Shown in pieces: positions 35,701-47,700 of a DNA stretch of 64,000 bases; the stretch's first letter is position 1; each line of letters opens with the position of its first letter. The notes below the pieces were generated by a model. The model saw nothing but the letters and a program-made list of their open reading frames with translations, ran no database searches and was not told where the DNA came from. Position numbers and translations under genes: made by a program. The stretch comes from Antedon mediterranea (Eukaryota > Echinodermata > Crinoidea > Comatulida > Antedonidae): assembly GCF_964355755.1 (NCBI RefSeq), contig NC_092673.1:31191001-31255000 (forward strand), given 5' to 3'.

Positions 35701-38126
35701 GTCAAATTGGTTGCAGTGTTTTATAAGAAAGACTTACTTTATTTCCTCAATATACGTAACATGTTTCCTCTGGTATGTATCCTAAATAATAAACAGAAAT
35801 CGTAACTAAAAATATTAAGTCTTGCTTATTTTACTTAAAAAATACAATATTCCCATCAGGCCTACTGTTGAATCGCTGTAAAAACCATTGCATGGGAAAA
35901 TATTATTTAGAATATCCAAAATGGAACTCTCGTTAGCAACAAGAACAAATTCTCACACATCAAAATGTGTGATAAATTATAAAAATTAGGTGGTCTAACT
36001 AATAATAATTTTAGCAAACAAATTACATGTTACGTTGACATAAAAAGAGAACATTCAACCCACCTCTAACAAGACGGCACCAGCCTCATTTAACGGACAT
36101 TGAGTGTACATACTCTTCAACCGCCAATCTTTTTTCCAGTAAAAAACTAGTATAAGGAAGCCACACGATAATGCTACCAAAAGGCAGACAATTACTGATT
36201 TACTCCAGTTCAGTTTGTACCCGGTACATTCCTAAAAACAGAAAAAGGGTTATGGTTAACGACAAACAAAATATTGATTTTTGATGGAACTGTACTGCAA
36301 TAACTATTTTTGTACTCTAATAATGTCGATTTTAGGTCACTTGCTATTTACTTTTTATTTAAAGATGTATTGTCCCTCAAAACCATACAAAATGAAAATT
36401 AATTAAATCAGATTTTGAATAGGTTAATTTGTAGTTTTACTAAAGTCATTCACTTTAAAAAAAAAATGTTTTCACTTATAAAATGACAAATATAAATGGT
36501 TAAATTCAACCAAAAAAAAATTGGCTGGCAGATTTTTTGCTTTCAATTAAAGTTTTTTTCAAGTACGTAAATACATTTGTTTTCGATGCCATTTTTTGTC
36601 AAAGTGGTTAACTATTATGAGACATTAAAAACATTTTTTCAGGAGGATAATACATCTTTAAACGACATTATACATTCTAGTATAATTGTTTAAGTTCACT
36701 ATTTATGCTGATGATACAAATAGCCTATACTAGCGTCACATGGTAGGTATCAAACTGGCTAAAAGCTAACATCTTATAAAAAATAAGCATTGCAATTGTA
36801 CATAATTATAATAATATTGGTAACATGTATTGATAAAAGGGCCTACTCTCATCTCTAAAGTTTCAACAACTAAATTGTTAGGTATAATAATCGATGACTA
36901 ACATTAAAACAAAATATGTACTTTACTAACCTTGTTAAAACAACAGAATATGTACCTACTTTACCCTGTTTCAAAATTATACTGGTATCTTTTTTCAGAT
37001 TAAAATTTATGCGAAATCAAATTAGCTTCACTCATCCAAAACTAGATCATCTCAAATGTAAGCCTAGAGTCATGATTTTTGTTACAGCCCTTGCCAAATA
37101 AGTAATTTTTATCTTTTATTTTAAAATGTGTGGAGAAACTAACAAACAAACAAACAAACAAGCCAAGGCCCCGAAATATTGAACGAAATTGTTCCAGATA
37201 GGCCGCCTATTTGAAATTGCCGTTCATTGCACTACATTATTATTATAAAAATTAATTTAAAGATGTTCTTGCATCCTCATATTAAACATAATAGGATATC
37301 TCTCATGTATTGCTTGGTGGTTAACGTGCTTGCCTTCAAATCTCAAGGTTTGGGGTTCAATCCTGACCTAATGCGGGGTTTAATCCTGACCCCGTGCCGT
37401 CGGGGTTCAATCCTGACTTTGTGCCAGGGTTGTAACACACGACTCTGAGCCTCAAATGAGACTTAGTTTATAAGCACGATACATTATTACATTAAATAGT
37501 TTTTCCATCCTGCAATTGGCAGGTTATTCGCTGTATATGAAATAAAAAATTAAAAAATAAATAAATACTTTCAAGAGAAATATTAACTAATTGATTATCA
37601 TGTCTTTCTATACTATATTATGTATGTCATGCATATAAGGTATGCGTTTGTTTATTTTTATTTGCTTTACTTATTTGTGTTTATTTAGGTGACCAACTTA
37701 GTCGAGCTCGGCTCATTTTTGTTTTCTGTTCGTGATACTGACATTTTAAATATTATTTGTGTTGGATAAATAAATGAAATGAAAAAAATGTAATTGTAGG
37801 CCGTAAATGTCCGCAGCGCATATTAAAGTTCTCTACGAAGAAAGGGAGCATTCATTCATCAGTGGAAAATTAAATTCAAAGTGTCACATCACTCTCACAC
37901 AGTATACTGAGAAGCATTCAGTGCCCGAATGGCAGCTGGATAAAAGCTGTTACGAAACCTAGTACGAGACCAGTAACGTCTACCGCTACGTAACACCTCA
38001 AATATACATTATGCATGGGATGAGTTGCAATATAGAATGTTGAGGATACGAAAAACTTTAAGCCACACTTACCAACTCGGTCTCTTGCCCCTTATCAATA
38101 ACAATACTTCGATCCGTTTGCGCCAT
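23793..38126 (-). CDS. ATP13A: P5B-type ATPase (ATP13A2/ATP13A3-like)
   Basis: Complete 1111-aa protein, 26 coding exons (5' to 3', minus strand): 38126-38073, 36231-36064, 35781-35738, 35462-35271, 34785-34716, 34524-34390, 33567-33501, 32932-32801, 32412-32245, 31863-31753, 31418-31372, 30762-30574, 30441-30380, 29820-29679, 29419-29333, 28996-28840, 28616-28204, 28062-27940, 27802-27570, 27185-27089, 26732-26660, 26301-26184, 25750-25602, 24986-24898, 24479-24390, 23918-23793. All are GT-AG with consistent phase. Human ATP13A2/3 are about 1180-1226 aa. The N-terminal hairpin (GYKLNW.., [12 protein letters not shown]) is P5B-type. Motifs: TGES (287-290), DKTGTLTE (D458 is the phosphorylated Asp), KGSPE (594-598), ITGDN, and [13 protein letters not shown] (D822, D826). 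The family pumps polyamines or other cations out of late endosomes and lysosomes. Oddities: the M4 signature is PPPLP (415-419) instead of the usual PPALP, and TEDC replaces TEDG. The M7-M8 exon (26301-26184) is short. Confidence 0.94.
24204..24345. repeat. Dispersed repeat D, copy 1
   Basis: Shares long blocks with 29988-30115, including TTGGCACATATG, GTTTCATACGTATACTACTT and GCCGACTGGTGGACTAACA. It lies in the last introns of ATP13A. No protein signal; probably a non-autonomous element fragment. Confidence 0.6.
25297..25519. mobile_element. MITE family B, copy 1
   Basis: Inverted ends TAAAGCTTGGTTCCCACTAG and ATTGGGAACCAAACTTTA, with ACGCAACG-type subterminal repeats in both orientations (GACGCAACGTA and TTACGTTGCGTTGTG). 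It lies in an ATP13A intron. Related sequences lie at 32041-32205, 35009-35120, 35632-35722, 39932-40170 and 55880-55998. Confidence 0.75.
29988..30115. repeat. Dispersed repeat D, copy 2
   Basis: Second copy of the element at 24204-24345, same orientation, in the intron between the DKTGT exon and the RFDKLQ exon of ATP13A. Confidence 0.6.
30694..30708 (-). other. M4 PPPLP motif of the P5B ATPase
   Basis: Codons CCG CCA CCT CTT CCT on the minus strand. In P5B pumps the M4 substrate-site signature is normally PPALP, and in P5A it is PPELP. The middle residue here is Pro. A single first-base change (GCT to CCT) would account for it. Confidence 0.85.
30842..30996. mobile_element. MITE family A, copy 2
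   Basis: About 155 bp with inverted ends TAAAGCCTTGTCTGCACTAT and ATAGTGCAGACAGAGCTTTA, and the family core of ATATGGACATGATGATGTCA and ATTTGGACACATCACA. It lies in an ATP13A intron and is nearly palindromic over its full length. Confidence 0.85.
31455..31580. repeat. Small inverted repeat, possibly a retroelement end
   Basis: ACAAGCCATGATTCGATC and GATCGAAACGTTGAATCATG GCTTG form an inverted pair around CATCATCAGTGATGATCAA. The phrase GATCGAAACGTTGA is reminiscent of terminal parts of Penelope-like elements; this link is from memory and weak. It lies in an ATP13A intron. Confidence 0.4.
32041..32205. mobile_element. MITE family B, copy 2
   Basis: Starts TGCTTGGTTCCCACTAGAGA and ends TACGTACTAGTGGC. 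The middle is a hairpin with TTGACCAATCACAAGCGA and CGCTTGTCATTGGTCAA arms, so it carries inverted CCAAT boxes. It lies in an ATP13A intron. Confidence 0.75.
33158..33245. repeat. Short 20-bp tandem repeat in an ATP13A intron
   Basis: Four to five copies of ATGGCAGAAGACATGATCAT with small changes. Confidence 0.85.
35009..35120. mobile_element. MITE family B, partial copy 3
   Basis: AAGCTTGGTTCCCACTAGGT, then CAACGCAAGGACGTAA, then a hairpin TTGACCAATCACA with TGTGATTGGTCAAATC. The right terminal repeat is lost. Just downstream, a 33-bp piece beginning AATACTTACAACTGG is directly duplicated (about 35125 and 35176). Confidence 0.65.
35632..35722. mobile_element. MITE family B, partial copy 4
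   Basis: Contains CTACTAGAACGCAAGAGTTG followed by ACCAATCACAAGCGACCG and the inverted partner CGCGTTGTGATTGGTCAAAT. The outer GGTTCCC end is missing. Confidence 0.6.
37307..37560 (+). mobile_element. tRNA-derived SINE, copy 1
   Basis: An A-box-like stretch (GCTTGGTGGTTAACGTGC) is followed by a consensus-like B box (GGGGTTCAATCCTGAC at about 37351). The B-box segment is repeated about three times (GGGTTTAATCCTGACC, GGGGTTCAATCCTGAC). A body with AGCCTCAAATGAGACTTAG and an A-rich end (about 37540-37566) follow. It shares body and head with 46660-46835. It lies in the first long intron of ATP13A, antisense to that gene. Confidence 0.75.
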
Positions 38127-38156
38127 GACACTATCAAATAGAACAGTTAAAGTAGG

Positions 38157-38303
38157 CTTAAGCTCTGTGTACACTATCAAACTAGTTTGACAAAAAAAGT
38201 GTGATGTGCCCAAATATGGTATTATTATGCCCAAATATGTCCATATATGGGCACATCAAATTTTCGTTATCACATCGAGTTTGATAGTGTAGATAGAGCT
38301 TTA
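38157..38303. mobile_element. MITE family A, copy 3
   Basis: TTAAGCTCTGTGTACACTATC ... GATAGTGTAGATAGAGCTTTA ends, with AAAGTGTGATGTGCCCAAAT and ATATGGGCACATCAAA arms. It lies immediately upstream of the first coding exon of ATP13A, so it could affect the promoter or 5' UTR. Confidence 0.85.
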
Positions 38304-39653
38304 TATTGCAATCACATTGACAAACAAACCAGTTTTCAGTTGTGACAGCGAACAGCGGAAAACCGCCACTAACAGATGAATTTCAACATAATAAAACGAT
38401 ATATTCACATTTAATTTTTTAATCAAAGTTAATATTTTATTTATTAGCGGTTTTCTTTTTAAGGAAAATAGATGTCACTTACCGAACTTCTTCTTTTGAT
38501 GGTGGTCTACTTTACAATAGAATGAAATGATTTGTGCAGTAGACCTAAATGTAAATCTATCAGTGTGGGGGTCGACATAGAAATTTGGTAAACCCAATCA
38601 GATCGCTGTAAAACATTAGTCAAGTACCAGTATACCAGCAAGAATATGGGTTTTATTGCCTTTTATTTGGCACATGCTACTATAGACACCTCTTTTTCTT
38701 TTACAGAGGAAATATTTATGAACAAATAAATATTGTACTTGCAGTGTGTTAGAATACAGAATAATAATAATTATGGCCGTTTAATTAAACTGCGGCCGCC
38801 ACTGATGCCGCCAAGAAGCATATGCTCTGCCAAGATAAAGTTTAAATTATCAAGCATAACCAAGCCCTGCCAATACAAAATGTTTATTGTACAAAATAGC
38901 ATATATTTATGAGTGTTAGAAATGCATTTTCACCAATACAATTATAGGCCTACTTTTAGAGCGATTATGTCGTCAAAATTGTTCAAAGAAAAGTTTTAAT
39001 ATCGCGTCAATATTGTATTTGCCGTCACATGTCGACGCAAACATACTCGCTCACACCATACAGACCGCCAGATATAGCTCATACAGGTAACCAGTGGCCT
39101 AAATGGGCTTCCGTAGATAAACTTCAGTATGGACTTTGTTATGCTAACTGGACATTACTTTAGATAAATACTTTTGGTTAAATACATACTGTAGGCCTAG
39201 TGGAGTTACCTCCTTTCGCCATGGGGTTTTTTTTTTGTAGCAGTAGGCCTACACTAAATTAAAATTAAAACACATCCAATAATGTTACCAGGTGGGTGAA
39301 AAACTAATGGATTCTTAGGCACACTATAACAAACACGATTTGGCCTAACTTTTGATTTTTATTTCGTAGTGTGACCTATGTAAACTGGCCTAACTACTGT
39401 GTACTGCACTTTACATAGTAGGCCTATTTGCATAGTATGTAAATAAAGGCACATACTTGAACTTGTTTTCAACTTTATAATAATACTGTGTTGTCCTTTT
39501 GTCGTGTTTTGGTTAACAAGACATTTTAACGATCTTACTGATCGTCTCGGTAGATTACCAACATTTATTTTCAAAATAAAATAAAATAATAGACACAATT
39601 ATTGGGCAGAATGAATTGTGAAATTATAAATTATAAAACGTAAGATTACATAC

Positions 39654-39738
39654 CGTAAGTACGTCGTCGAATACGCTCCACAGTAAGGATGTCGATCCTC
39701 TGAGCAAAGCTATCGGAATGGTCGACGGGCTCATTTGC
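39654..39738 (-). other. Possible upstream (5' UTR or alternative first) exon of ATP13A
   Basis: On the minus strand an ATG-initiated 29-codon frame, starting ATGCAAATGAGCCC, runs into a clean GTATGT donor at 39653. A tiny candidate exon with a GTAAGT donor also lies at about 38483-38509. Joining this frame to the coding exon at 38126 would be out of frame with it, so if it is transcribed it is more likely a 5' UTR exon with an upstream ORF. Evidence is only splice-signal quality. Confidence 0.3.
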
Positions 39739-39931
39739 ATATTATCAGACACTATAAGTTGTCAATTTTTTGGTTTGTCAATACAACTATTGATATTGCT
39801 GTAATCATAACATAGTATGAATCGGTTCAACGGGTATAGTTTATATATGGGGTGTTGTACTTCGTTTAAGGATTGGCATAATTTTCCACCAGAAAATACT
39901 GTATATCATATCCAAAATATATTTATATGAC

Positions 39932-40170
39932 CAATGCTTGGTTCCCACTATCGAGACGCAACACGTAATGCAACGTAATAAGTAAATTGACCAATCATCA
40001 TTAATATTATTCGACGCAACACAAGGACGTAAACATAACGCAAGTAATTTGACCAATCACAAGCGATAGTTCCCACTAGTACGCAACGCAACGACGTAAA
40101 GGCAACGAACGCGAGTTGACCAATAACAAGCGACACTTCAAATAATCCATCGCTTGTGATTTGTCAAGTA
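39932..40170. mobile_element. MITE family B, compound copy 5
   Basis: GCTTGGTTCCCACTATCGAG then several ACGCAACACAAGGACGTAA segments and GACCAATCACAAGCG blocks, with a second GTTCCCACTAGTACGCAACG inside. It looks like one copy inserted in or fused to another. A direct repeat starting TATTGCAACGCGTTATATAA lies at its right side (about 40166) and again at 40358. Confidence 0.6.
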
Positions 40171-41749
40171 TTGCAACGCGTTATATAATTGAAAACCTGG
40201 GAAAACGCAATCTAAAGTAATATTATTTCACATATATTTTTTCAATATTGTGAAAACTCCGTCGAACATCAATACACATTAAAATCTAAATGAATGCACG
40301 AGGTAACTAGACTTTCATTAATCTTTATCACAATATATCCGTCAAACGCAAAACGAAGTATTGCAACGCGTTATATAATTGAAAACCTGGGAAAACGCAA
40401 TTTCAGGTAATATTACATCACATAAGTTTTTTTTCAGTGTTAACACAAAAATACAGTACTTCTTTTCTAAGTTTACATGCATTTTATGCACTTAAAAATA
40501 AGTTTTATTTTATAATCTATGCAATCAGGTTATGCAACATTTTATTAAAAGTTAAAATTTTACCCTTAAATATTAATTACTAAAACTTATGAATGTTTTA
40601 TTTTACTTCGCATCTCAAGAAAAAGTATTCTATTTACTGTATTTGATAAAAATAAAAATTCATAGATAATTATAATTTTCTCATAAATTCAACAAAAATT
40701 AATTATTACTGAAACAATACATGTTTATTAATATGTAATTTTATTTTACTTAATGTTTATTTCCAATAGCACATTTGTAATTATTAAAGTAAATCTATCT
40801 TAAATTCATGTTACACTAAAATAATTATATTTTATCAATAATGGCAGTTTACCTATTTTAAGTTGATCATATTATCTTAATATTAATAACAAATTCATAT
40901 CTTTATACGTTTATGTAAGATTTGATTTAACTTTGCTTACTTAAATTAATATCTTTATTTTCATATTTAAAAAAAATAGTACTTATTGCCTTTAAAATTC
41001 TTATAGGTCCGCTTTTCGAAGTCTGAAACCTCCAAACCAGGACCAATTCTGTGCCCCAACCACCCCCACCCCCAGATGAGTAAACACATTTAACATGTTC
41101 TATTGATTTATAGTTTTTAGTTTAAATTTCAATAATATTTTATTTATTTAAATGAATTATCAAATAAAGTTTTACTTTATAAATTTTAATTTGCATTCTA
41201 TGGTCCTGTAAACCATTAAAGATATATTTTCTCCCTGAATTTTTTTGTGTTAAATTTGCTATTTCAATGTCATATAATAGTTATTTACTTTGACCAAAAA
41301 TTGGGTTAAAAAAAAAAAATTCTTTACCTGAGAAAACTGTAATTTAAAGCAAAAACATATTCAAATAGTCTGTCAGACAATTAATTTTTGGTAAAACGTA
41401 ACTGTTTATGTTGTCTTTTTATAAGTGAAATCATATTTCTTTTCGTATGGAAGTGAATAACTTCATTTATACTGCAAAATGGTCTATACAAAGTAATAAA
41501 ATAATAAATTTTTCATGATTTTAGAGGACAATACATCTTTAATATACTCCATTTGTGTCATGACAACAACACATTTTGTTGTGAATTTATATCTGTATTT
41601 AATTGATTTCTTGGTGCTGTAAAAACAAAAAACAAGAAATTTAAACAGTCAAAACAACAATAACAAACAACATTTTGTCCAGATTTCAAACAAAACACAT
41701 TAATTCTATAAAATAATAATAATAATCATAAGCATACCTTGAATTATGA

Positions 41750-44700
41750 TCAGCTATGCGTGTATAAACTAGCGGCAAACACTATATCACGCTTGATAAG
41801 TTCCGAGGCCTGTCGCATCTTGGCTAATAACGTTGAGCTGCCAATCTTACGGCTTGCGTTGCCAACCTCACGGCACGTCTCGTCTAAACGCTGGATGGTA
41901 CGCACGATAATGCCTTCTGAAACATCTGTTAGGGCCGTGATGTCAGCAAATGGCTAAAAGGAAAATTAAGCTATATATAGCGGGGAAAACCTTTTGTCTC
42001 TTAGACAGTGGTGTAACAGCTATGAGCTCAACATAGAGGTCCCAGAGCATGAGCAGGCCCAATGCAACTACCCATCATTGGAGGTCCCCTAAAGCAGGAG
42101 CTGTTTCCTCCACTGTATCTCTATGAGGTAAGTTAAAGAAAAATGTTTTGGCCTACAGTTGGAAACGTACTTATTCTTTCATAAAAAAATTATTTTGTAC
42201 TGGTGCAAGTAACTGTCTTCATTGACATAAAGTTGGTATTTGGTTTAATGCTACTTTTATTACTTATACGAATCCAACAGTGAGTAACTCATCAATTACA
42301 CGATGGAGAAACTATTTTATAATTGATCATGCTTTTAAACTAAAGCTTTGTCTACGCTATCAAACGTTGCCCAAATATGGACATGTTGATGTCATATCAC
42401 TACCATATTTAAGCATATCACTACCGTATTTGGGCACATCACACTTTTATTGTCAATCTAGTTTAATAGTGTAGACAGAGCTTAAGTCTTATTGAGACTT
42501 AGGGAGTGGAGTTGAAAGAGTCATGAGTTACAACCCTGGCACACCACAAACAATGAAATCACAAAGTAATTTATAATAAAAAAGTTGGCACGTTTTTTTT
42601 AATATTTAACATTTTAGTTAAATATTTTTCCCTTACTGTTCCTTTTGCCCATTCATATACAACTTCTGTGAGTCCAAATTTAAATGTTCGGACAAATTCT
42701 TCAACATCAATATTAAGCCCACACTCTTGCTGTAAGGCGGCTACATTCCTCGCGACAGATTTGATCATTTCCATACCCTGTATATGAAATGGGTACCAAT
42801 ATTTAAATTATAAGCTGGTAGTGATATAAATTTTTGTTAGAAGACCAAAATCTCATACATAACTTAACTCTGTACTGTATATATTTTTGTACAGTACCAT
42901 ATGCAAATACTGAATATGTGATGCCTAATCTAGCCATAATATTAACATAATACACACATCACATGTGATACACATGTGACACTGCATATGATACTGGACA
43001 TATAATGCCATATATGGAAATACAGTACAGACAATCATATGCATAAAAAAAAATTGCTAGGTCGTCAAAAATTTTAAAAACCTTTTCTCAATTGTCTATC
43101 ATCTCTTACCTTCTCCAGACTATCTGTAAGAGTTGGTGAGCTACAGTTCTTCTGCTGAAACACCATGCAAGACAACAGTGCTACGATCTCTTCTGCAGGC
43201 AGCTCTGTCAGAACATTCTCAAAAATCAACTGTGTCAGTATTAACTCATGATGACTTATCTCACACCCGACACGGCCTTTCAGTAGCAGCGACATGTTCT
43301 GATCAATGAAATGTAGCTTTTGTAAAACCTATAAAAAATTCAAATTAACTGTGTCAGAATTAACTTGTGACTTGAATTTCTCGTCTTACACAACCTTTCA
43401 GTAGCAGGGACATGTTCTGATCACCTGATTCCCAGTGCTGTATCTCCACATACTACCTATTTCCGAGGTATCATAGGATTATTTGGTATTACAGCATCTC
43501 ATTCCTATGATAATATACTTTGGAAATACTGCAGATACAGTGCGAAGAATTGGCTGTTCTAAATAAATGTAGTTTTTTTAATAATCTATAATACATTTTA
43601 ATACAAAATTGGTCTCCTTTGCTAATAATTTCAGTTGGATTCAGTTCAATTTATAATAAAGGTGCCTCAGATTGTCCTGTGACAACAAAAACATCAAATA
43701 CATCTAATAACAGAAGTCTTTGAGAAAACTCTAACCATATACATAGTATACCAAAAATTATTCCATTTCAACATATTTATACAATTTTTTTCCCCTAAAT
43801 CTGAAAGAGTAATACTTTGATTCTTTGATGATACTCTGGAAGAAGCAGAAGACTATCTTCTGATAACTGGTAACCCAATTCTTTCACTTTATCCCTTAGC
43901 TCCATGTTGTGATCATGTTCTGCAAACTGTAAAGGAAAACGGAGTAGTAGGTTAGGGGTTGTGGACACTTGCGTGTTATGGCGCATTGTTGTTCTTGACC
44001 GCTTGTGTATAAATAAATGAAAAAACAAAAATTGTGATATGTCATTTAGATGGGATAAGTTCAAGATAAGTGCAATGAAGGAATGAAGTATTTTAATAAA
44101 TACAAAGTGCATTTACATGTTCATCTACAGCTTGGCACATTAAACATTTGTAGTCAAAGACAACCTCCTGTAGACTTTGCATCTTCATATACTTCTCAAC
44201 AAACTCCATGTCTTGGATCTTGAGTTCTTTGACAGGGTTGAGCGCTGGAAGACCATCTGGATTATCTTCTATCAATCGCAGAAGCTCTTGTACGACAACA
44301 CTTGTGAGTTGACTTGGTGGTTTGTCTCTGAAAAAATATGTCAATATGTCAATGGTCATCGCAATATTGGTTGGACTTGTCGAGTAGTAGGGCAATTTTG
44401 GTTTTCATTTTGTGACCCGTTAGCCAATTCTGACATACCATAGTATACAAATAATGAATGTTTATTTAATTTTTTATTTTAATAAAAAAATTAAAAAAGC
44501 CTACCTAAAACGTGGTATCTGCCGCGTGTTCCAATCAGACAATATTTTATCTGCACTGACATCTAAAGTGTTTGATGTAATTTCATACAGATCACAAGCT
44601 ACCAACTCAACCACTTCGTGTCCACATACACCCTCAGGTTGGTATAAATTAGTCTTTTTAATCATTTGAACCCTTAACTTCTTAGAAAAAGCTGTCGACA

Positions 44701-47700
44701 GTTTGCTTTCATATCCTGAACTTTGATCACATATAACAAGTGTTTTAAATTTGCTATGCCGACTTGCGGTGTACAAACTTAATATAACGCCTAACGTATG
44801 TTTATGTTTGTCTGTGTTTACAACGACCACACGGCCAATAGAAAGCACTTTGACCTTTGAGTGTTTTATTGATGCAAGCTGTAAAAAAATCAAGAAAACT
44901 ATTCAATTTAGAATAAACAAATAACAATATTATCATTACAAGTATTTAGAATAAACAAATAACAATATTATCATTACAAGTATCGTCAACACTGGCATCA
45001 TTACAATAATTTAATAAATAAAATACATACATAAAACGAAAAGGAGATAAATCATGGAAAAAAATGTAAATATCTAGGATCGCTAATTGACACAGATAAC
45101 GATATGAAACGCCGAAAAACAACTCGCAATATCAGCCTTCAACAACTACAAAGAAATTCTAACAAGCAAAAACTTATCACTAGAAGTAAGAATGAGACTA
45201 TTCAATGTATACGTCAGAAGCATATTTATGTACAACTCAGAATTATGGACAATAACCAAAAAACAAGAGGACGAAATTGACTGTTTCCATAGGAAATTAT
45301 TAAGAAAAATTATAAAAATGAAGTGGCCGTACACAATCAGAAATATAGAACTATATAGCAGAACGAAAGAACTAAAATGGTCAAACCTAATAAGGACAAG
45401 AAAATACAAATGGACCGGACATATGCTAAGGCTTCCAAATTATCATTAACAGAATCCATTCGAAAAGTTAAAAGACCAGTTGGCAGACCAAAAACTACCT
45501 GGATAGGAAACATAAATAAAGAACTCAAAATTAATGACAGACCATCAGACCACCGAAAGAGAGTGATGGAAACGATTAGCATACGCAATGTCTACCCAAG
45601 CATAACGGATGATGATGATGATACATAAGCAATAATAAAAGCATTGTATATCACTTTCATGTTTTTTGGGTTTTTTTTATGTTCAGGATCCCTTCTGAAA
45701 CAAGATTAAAGGGTCATCCTTTGCCATTCCATTATTGTAACTTTTATTTTACCTAAAAGTTATTGTAATATAATGTATGTACGTTGTTTGATGCTTTGTT
45801 TATATGGATAGAAATAAATATAATTATTATATTAATCATTATCATCACCTCATAATCATTCTCAACACTGTCATCATCATTATCATTCTCAACATTTTCA
45901 TCATCACTGTTATCATTTCCAACACTGTCATCATCATTTTTATCATTCCCAACACTGTCATCATCATTGTTATCATTCTCAACACTGTCATTATCATTCT
46001 CAACACTGTCATCAATACTGTCATCATCATTGTTATCATCATTGTCATCATAAATCTTATCATTATAATCACAATGTCATCATTATTCTTATCATTATAA
46101 TCACAATGTTCATCATTTCACCTGTGTTTCCTGTCGTAATTTATTAAGTGCCGTACAGGTGTCATAATACTTCTCCAAGTCTTCTTGACACAAGTAACAA
46201 TACACTGGCTTGATCGACTCCAGCTGCTTTGTCAGAACTTTCAGTTCCACCTCTTGCTGGTGCGAATCCTTCCGTGTGTGGAACTCTGCGAAGCTTCTCT
46301 TCATGACATCTTGAACACGGATGACGGCAACGGTCAACAGGTTCAGAATCATGGTGTAGGTCAAACGAAATCTTGACTCCAAGTGTGTTGGCTTCCCCTG
46401 ATATGTAACAAAATTAATTTAACAAAATGTCATACAGATACAGTGGAATCCCAAATTTAGGACACCCCTATTCAAGGAAAACTCTATAAGGGGACACCTC
46501 AGTCAAATTAACAAGGGGCAATACATGTTTTAACAATGCTGCAGGGAACCTCTCTTCAGGGAACACTTACGGGGAAATTTTGTTGTTTTTTTTTTTTTTA
46601 TTCATACACACAAAACAGTGAGCACTAACTCGCCAATTAGAGAATGGATTAAGTAAATTAATAATTAATAAACTAATTTATCGTGCTTATATACTAAGTC
46701 TCATTTGAGGCTTAGGGAGTGGAGTTGAAAGAGTCGTGAGTTACAACCCTGGCACTAGGTCATGATTGAACCCTGGACCTTAGGATTGGAAGGCAAGTAT
46801 GTTAACCACCAAGCTACAGCTCCTGAAGATGACCCTTAATTAAGGGTTCTATACCATTATTTCCCCATTGCAGTCAACCCTATATCTATATGTTTTACAT
46901 GATCTATTCAACATACCAGCATCATAGACTGGAGATCTGATATCTCTGGTACATCACCCTTACATAGTATGATCACTAGACCAGTTGTGTCCAGACCTCT
47001 TCTGCCAGCCCTCCCTGCCATCTGAATGTATTCTCCAGGCACAAGATTCCTCATACACGTGCCATCATGCTTACGAATGGAGTCAAAGACTACAGTCCTT
47101 GCTGGCATGTTCACACCCATGGCAAAGGTCTCAGTGGCAAACAAAAGCTGTGTGAAAGTGAAGCATGGGTATAAATATGAATAAATAAATGATACAGGTA
47201 AAGGCCAACTCGGACAGCATCATACGACGAGGCCAGACAAAACTTCTTGACTCGTCGGTGCTGTCCAAGATGAATCCGGACAAGAAAAGTTGTTTTGTCA
47301 TAGTGTCATGCACGGTTTTTAAGTCATCAGGAGAACATTAAACATGTTTCATTTTTTCTCAACGAGATGATTTGTCGGTCCTCGGCGTATGACTCTGTCT
47401 GAGTTGGCTTCAACAGACTGAAGTTTAAATGAATATATAAAACTATTTATCTGTGTTTTCCTAATTACGATGACACATGGTCTGACATTAATGCTTTAAT
47501 GATCTTTGTGCACTGTTGTGATCGCTATTTCCTCTTATGGCTAATAGGAGCATATTACTACTTTGTCAAAGCAACAGTTCCTTACTATTTCAACCTATTA
47601 TTTGAACACCAGTAATTTACCTTAACTAAACCTCTTTGGAACAGCATTTCAACCACCTCTTTTAATATTGGTAGCACACCACTATGATGAACTGCAACTC

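Larger units (their letters stand above)
38521..41749. other. Spacer between ATP13A 5' end and SKI2 stop
   Basis: Contains the compound family-B MITE (39932-40170), a local direct duplication of about 75 bp (40166 and 40358 copies), the possible upstream ATP13A exon (39654-39738) and very AT-rich unique DNA from 40400 to 41740. The right part should hold the SKI2 3' UTR. I found no further gene. Confidence 0.5.

Noticed and set aside
41739-41957. Plus-strand ORF of 72 aa
   Set aside because: It is the shadow of the last SKI2 exon on the other strand.
45804-46100. Ile/Val-rich ORF resembling membrane segments
   Set aside because: It is a translated ATCATT minisatellite.
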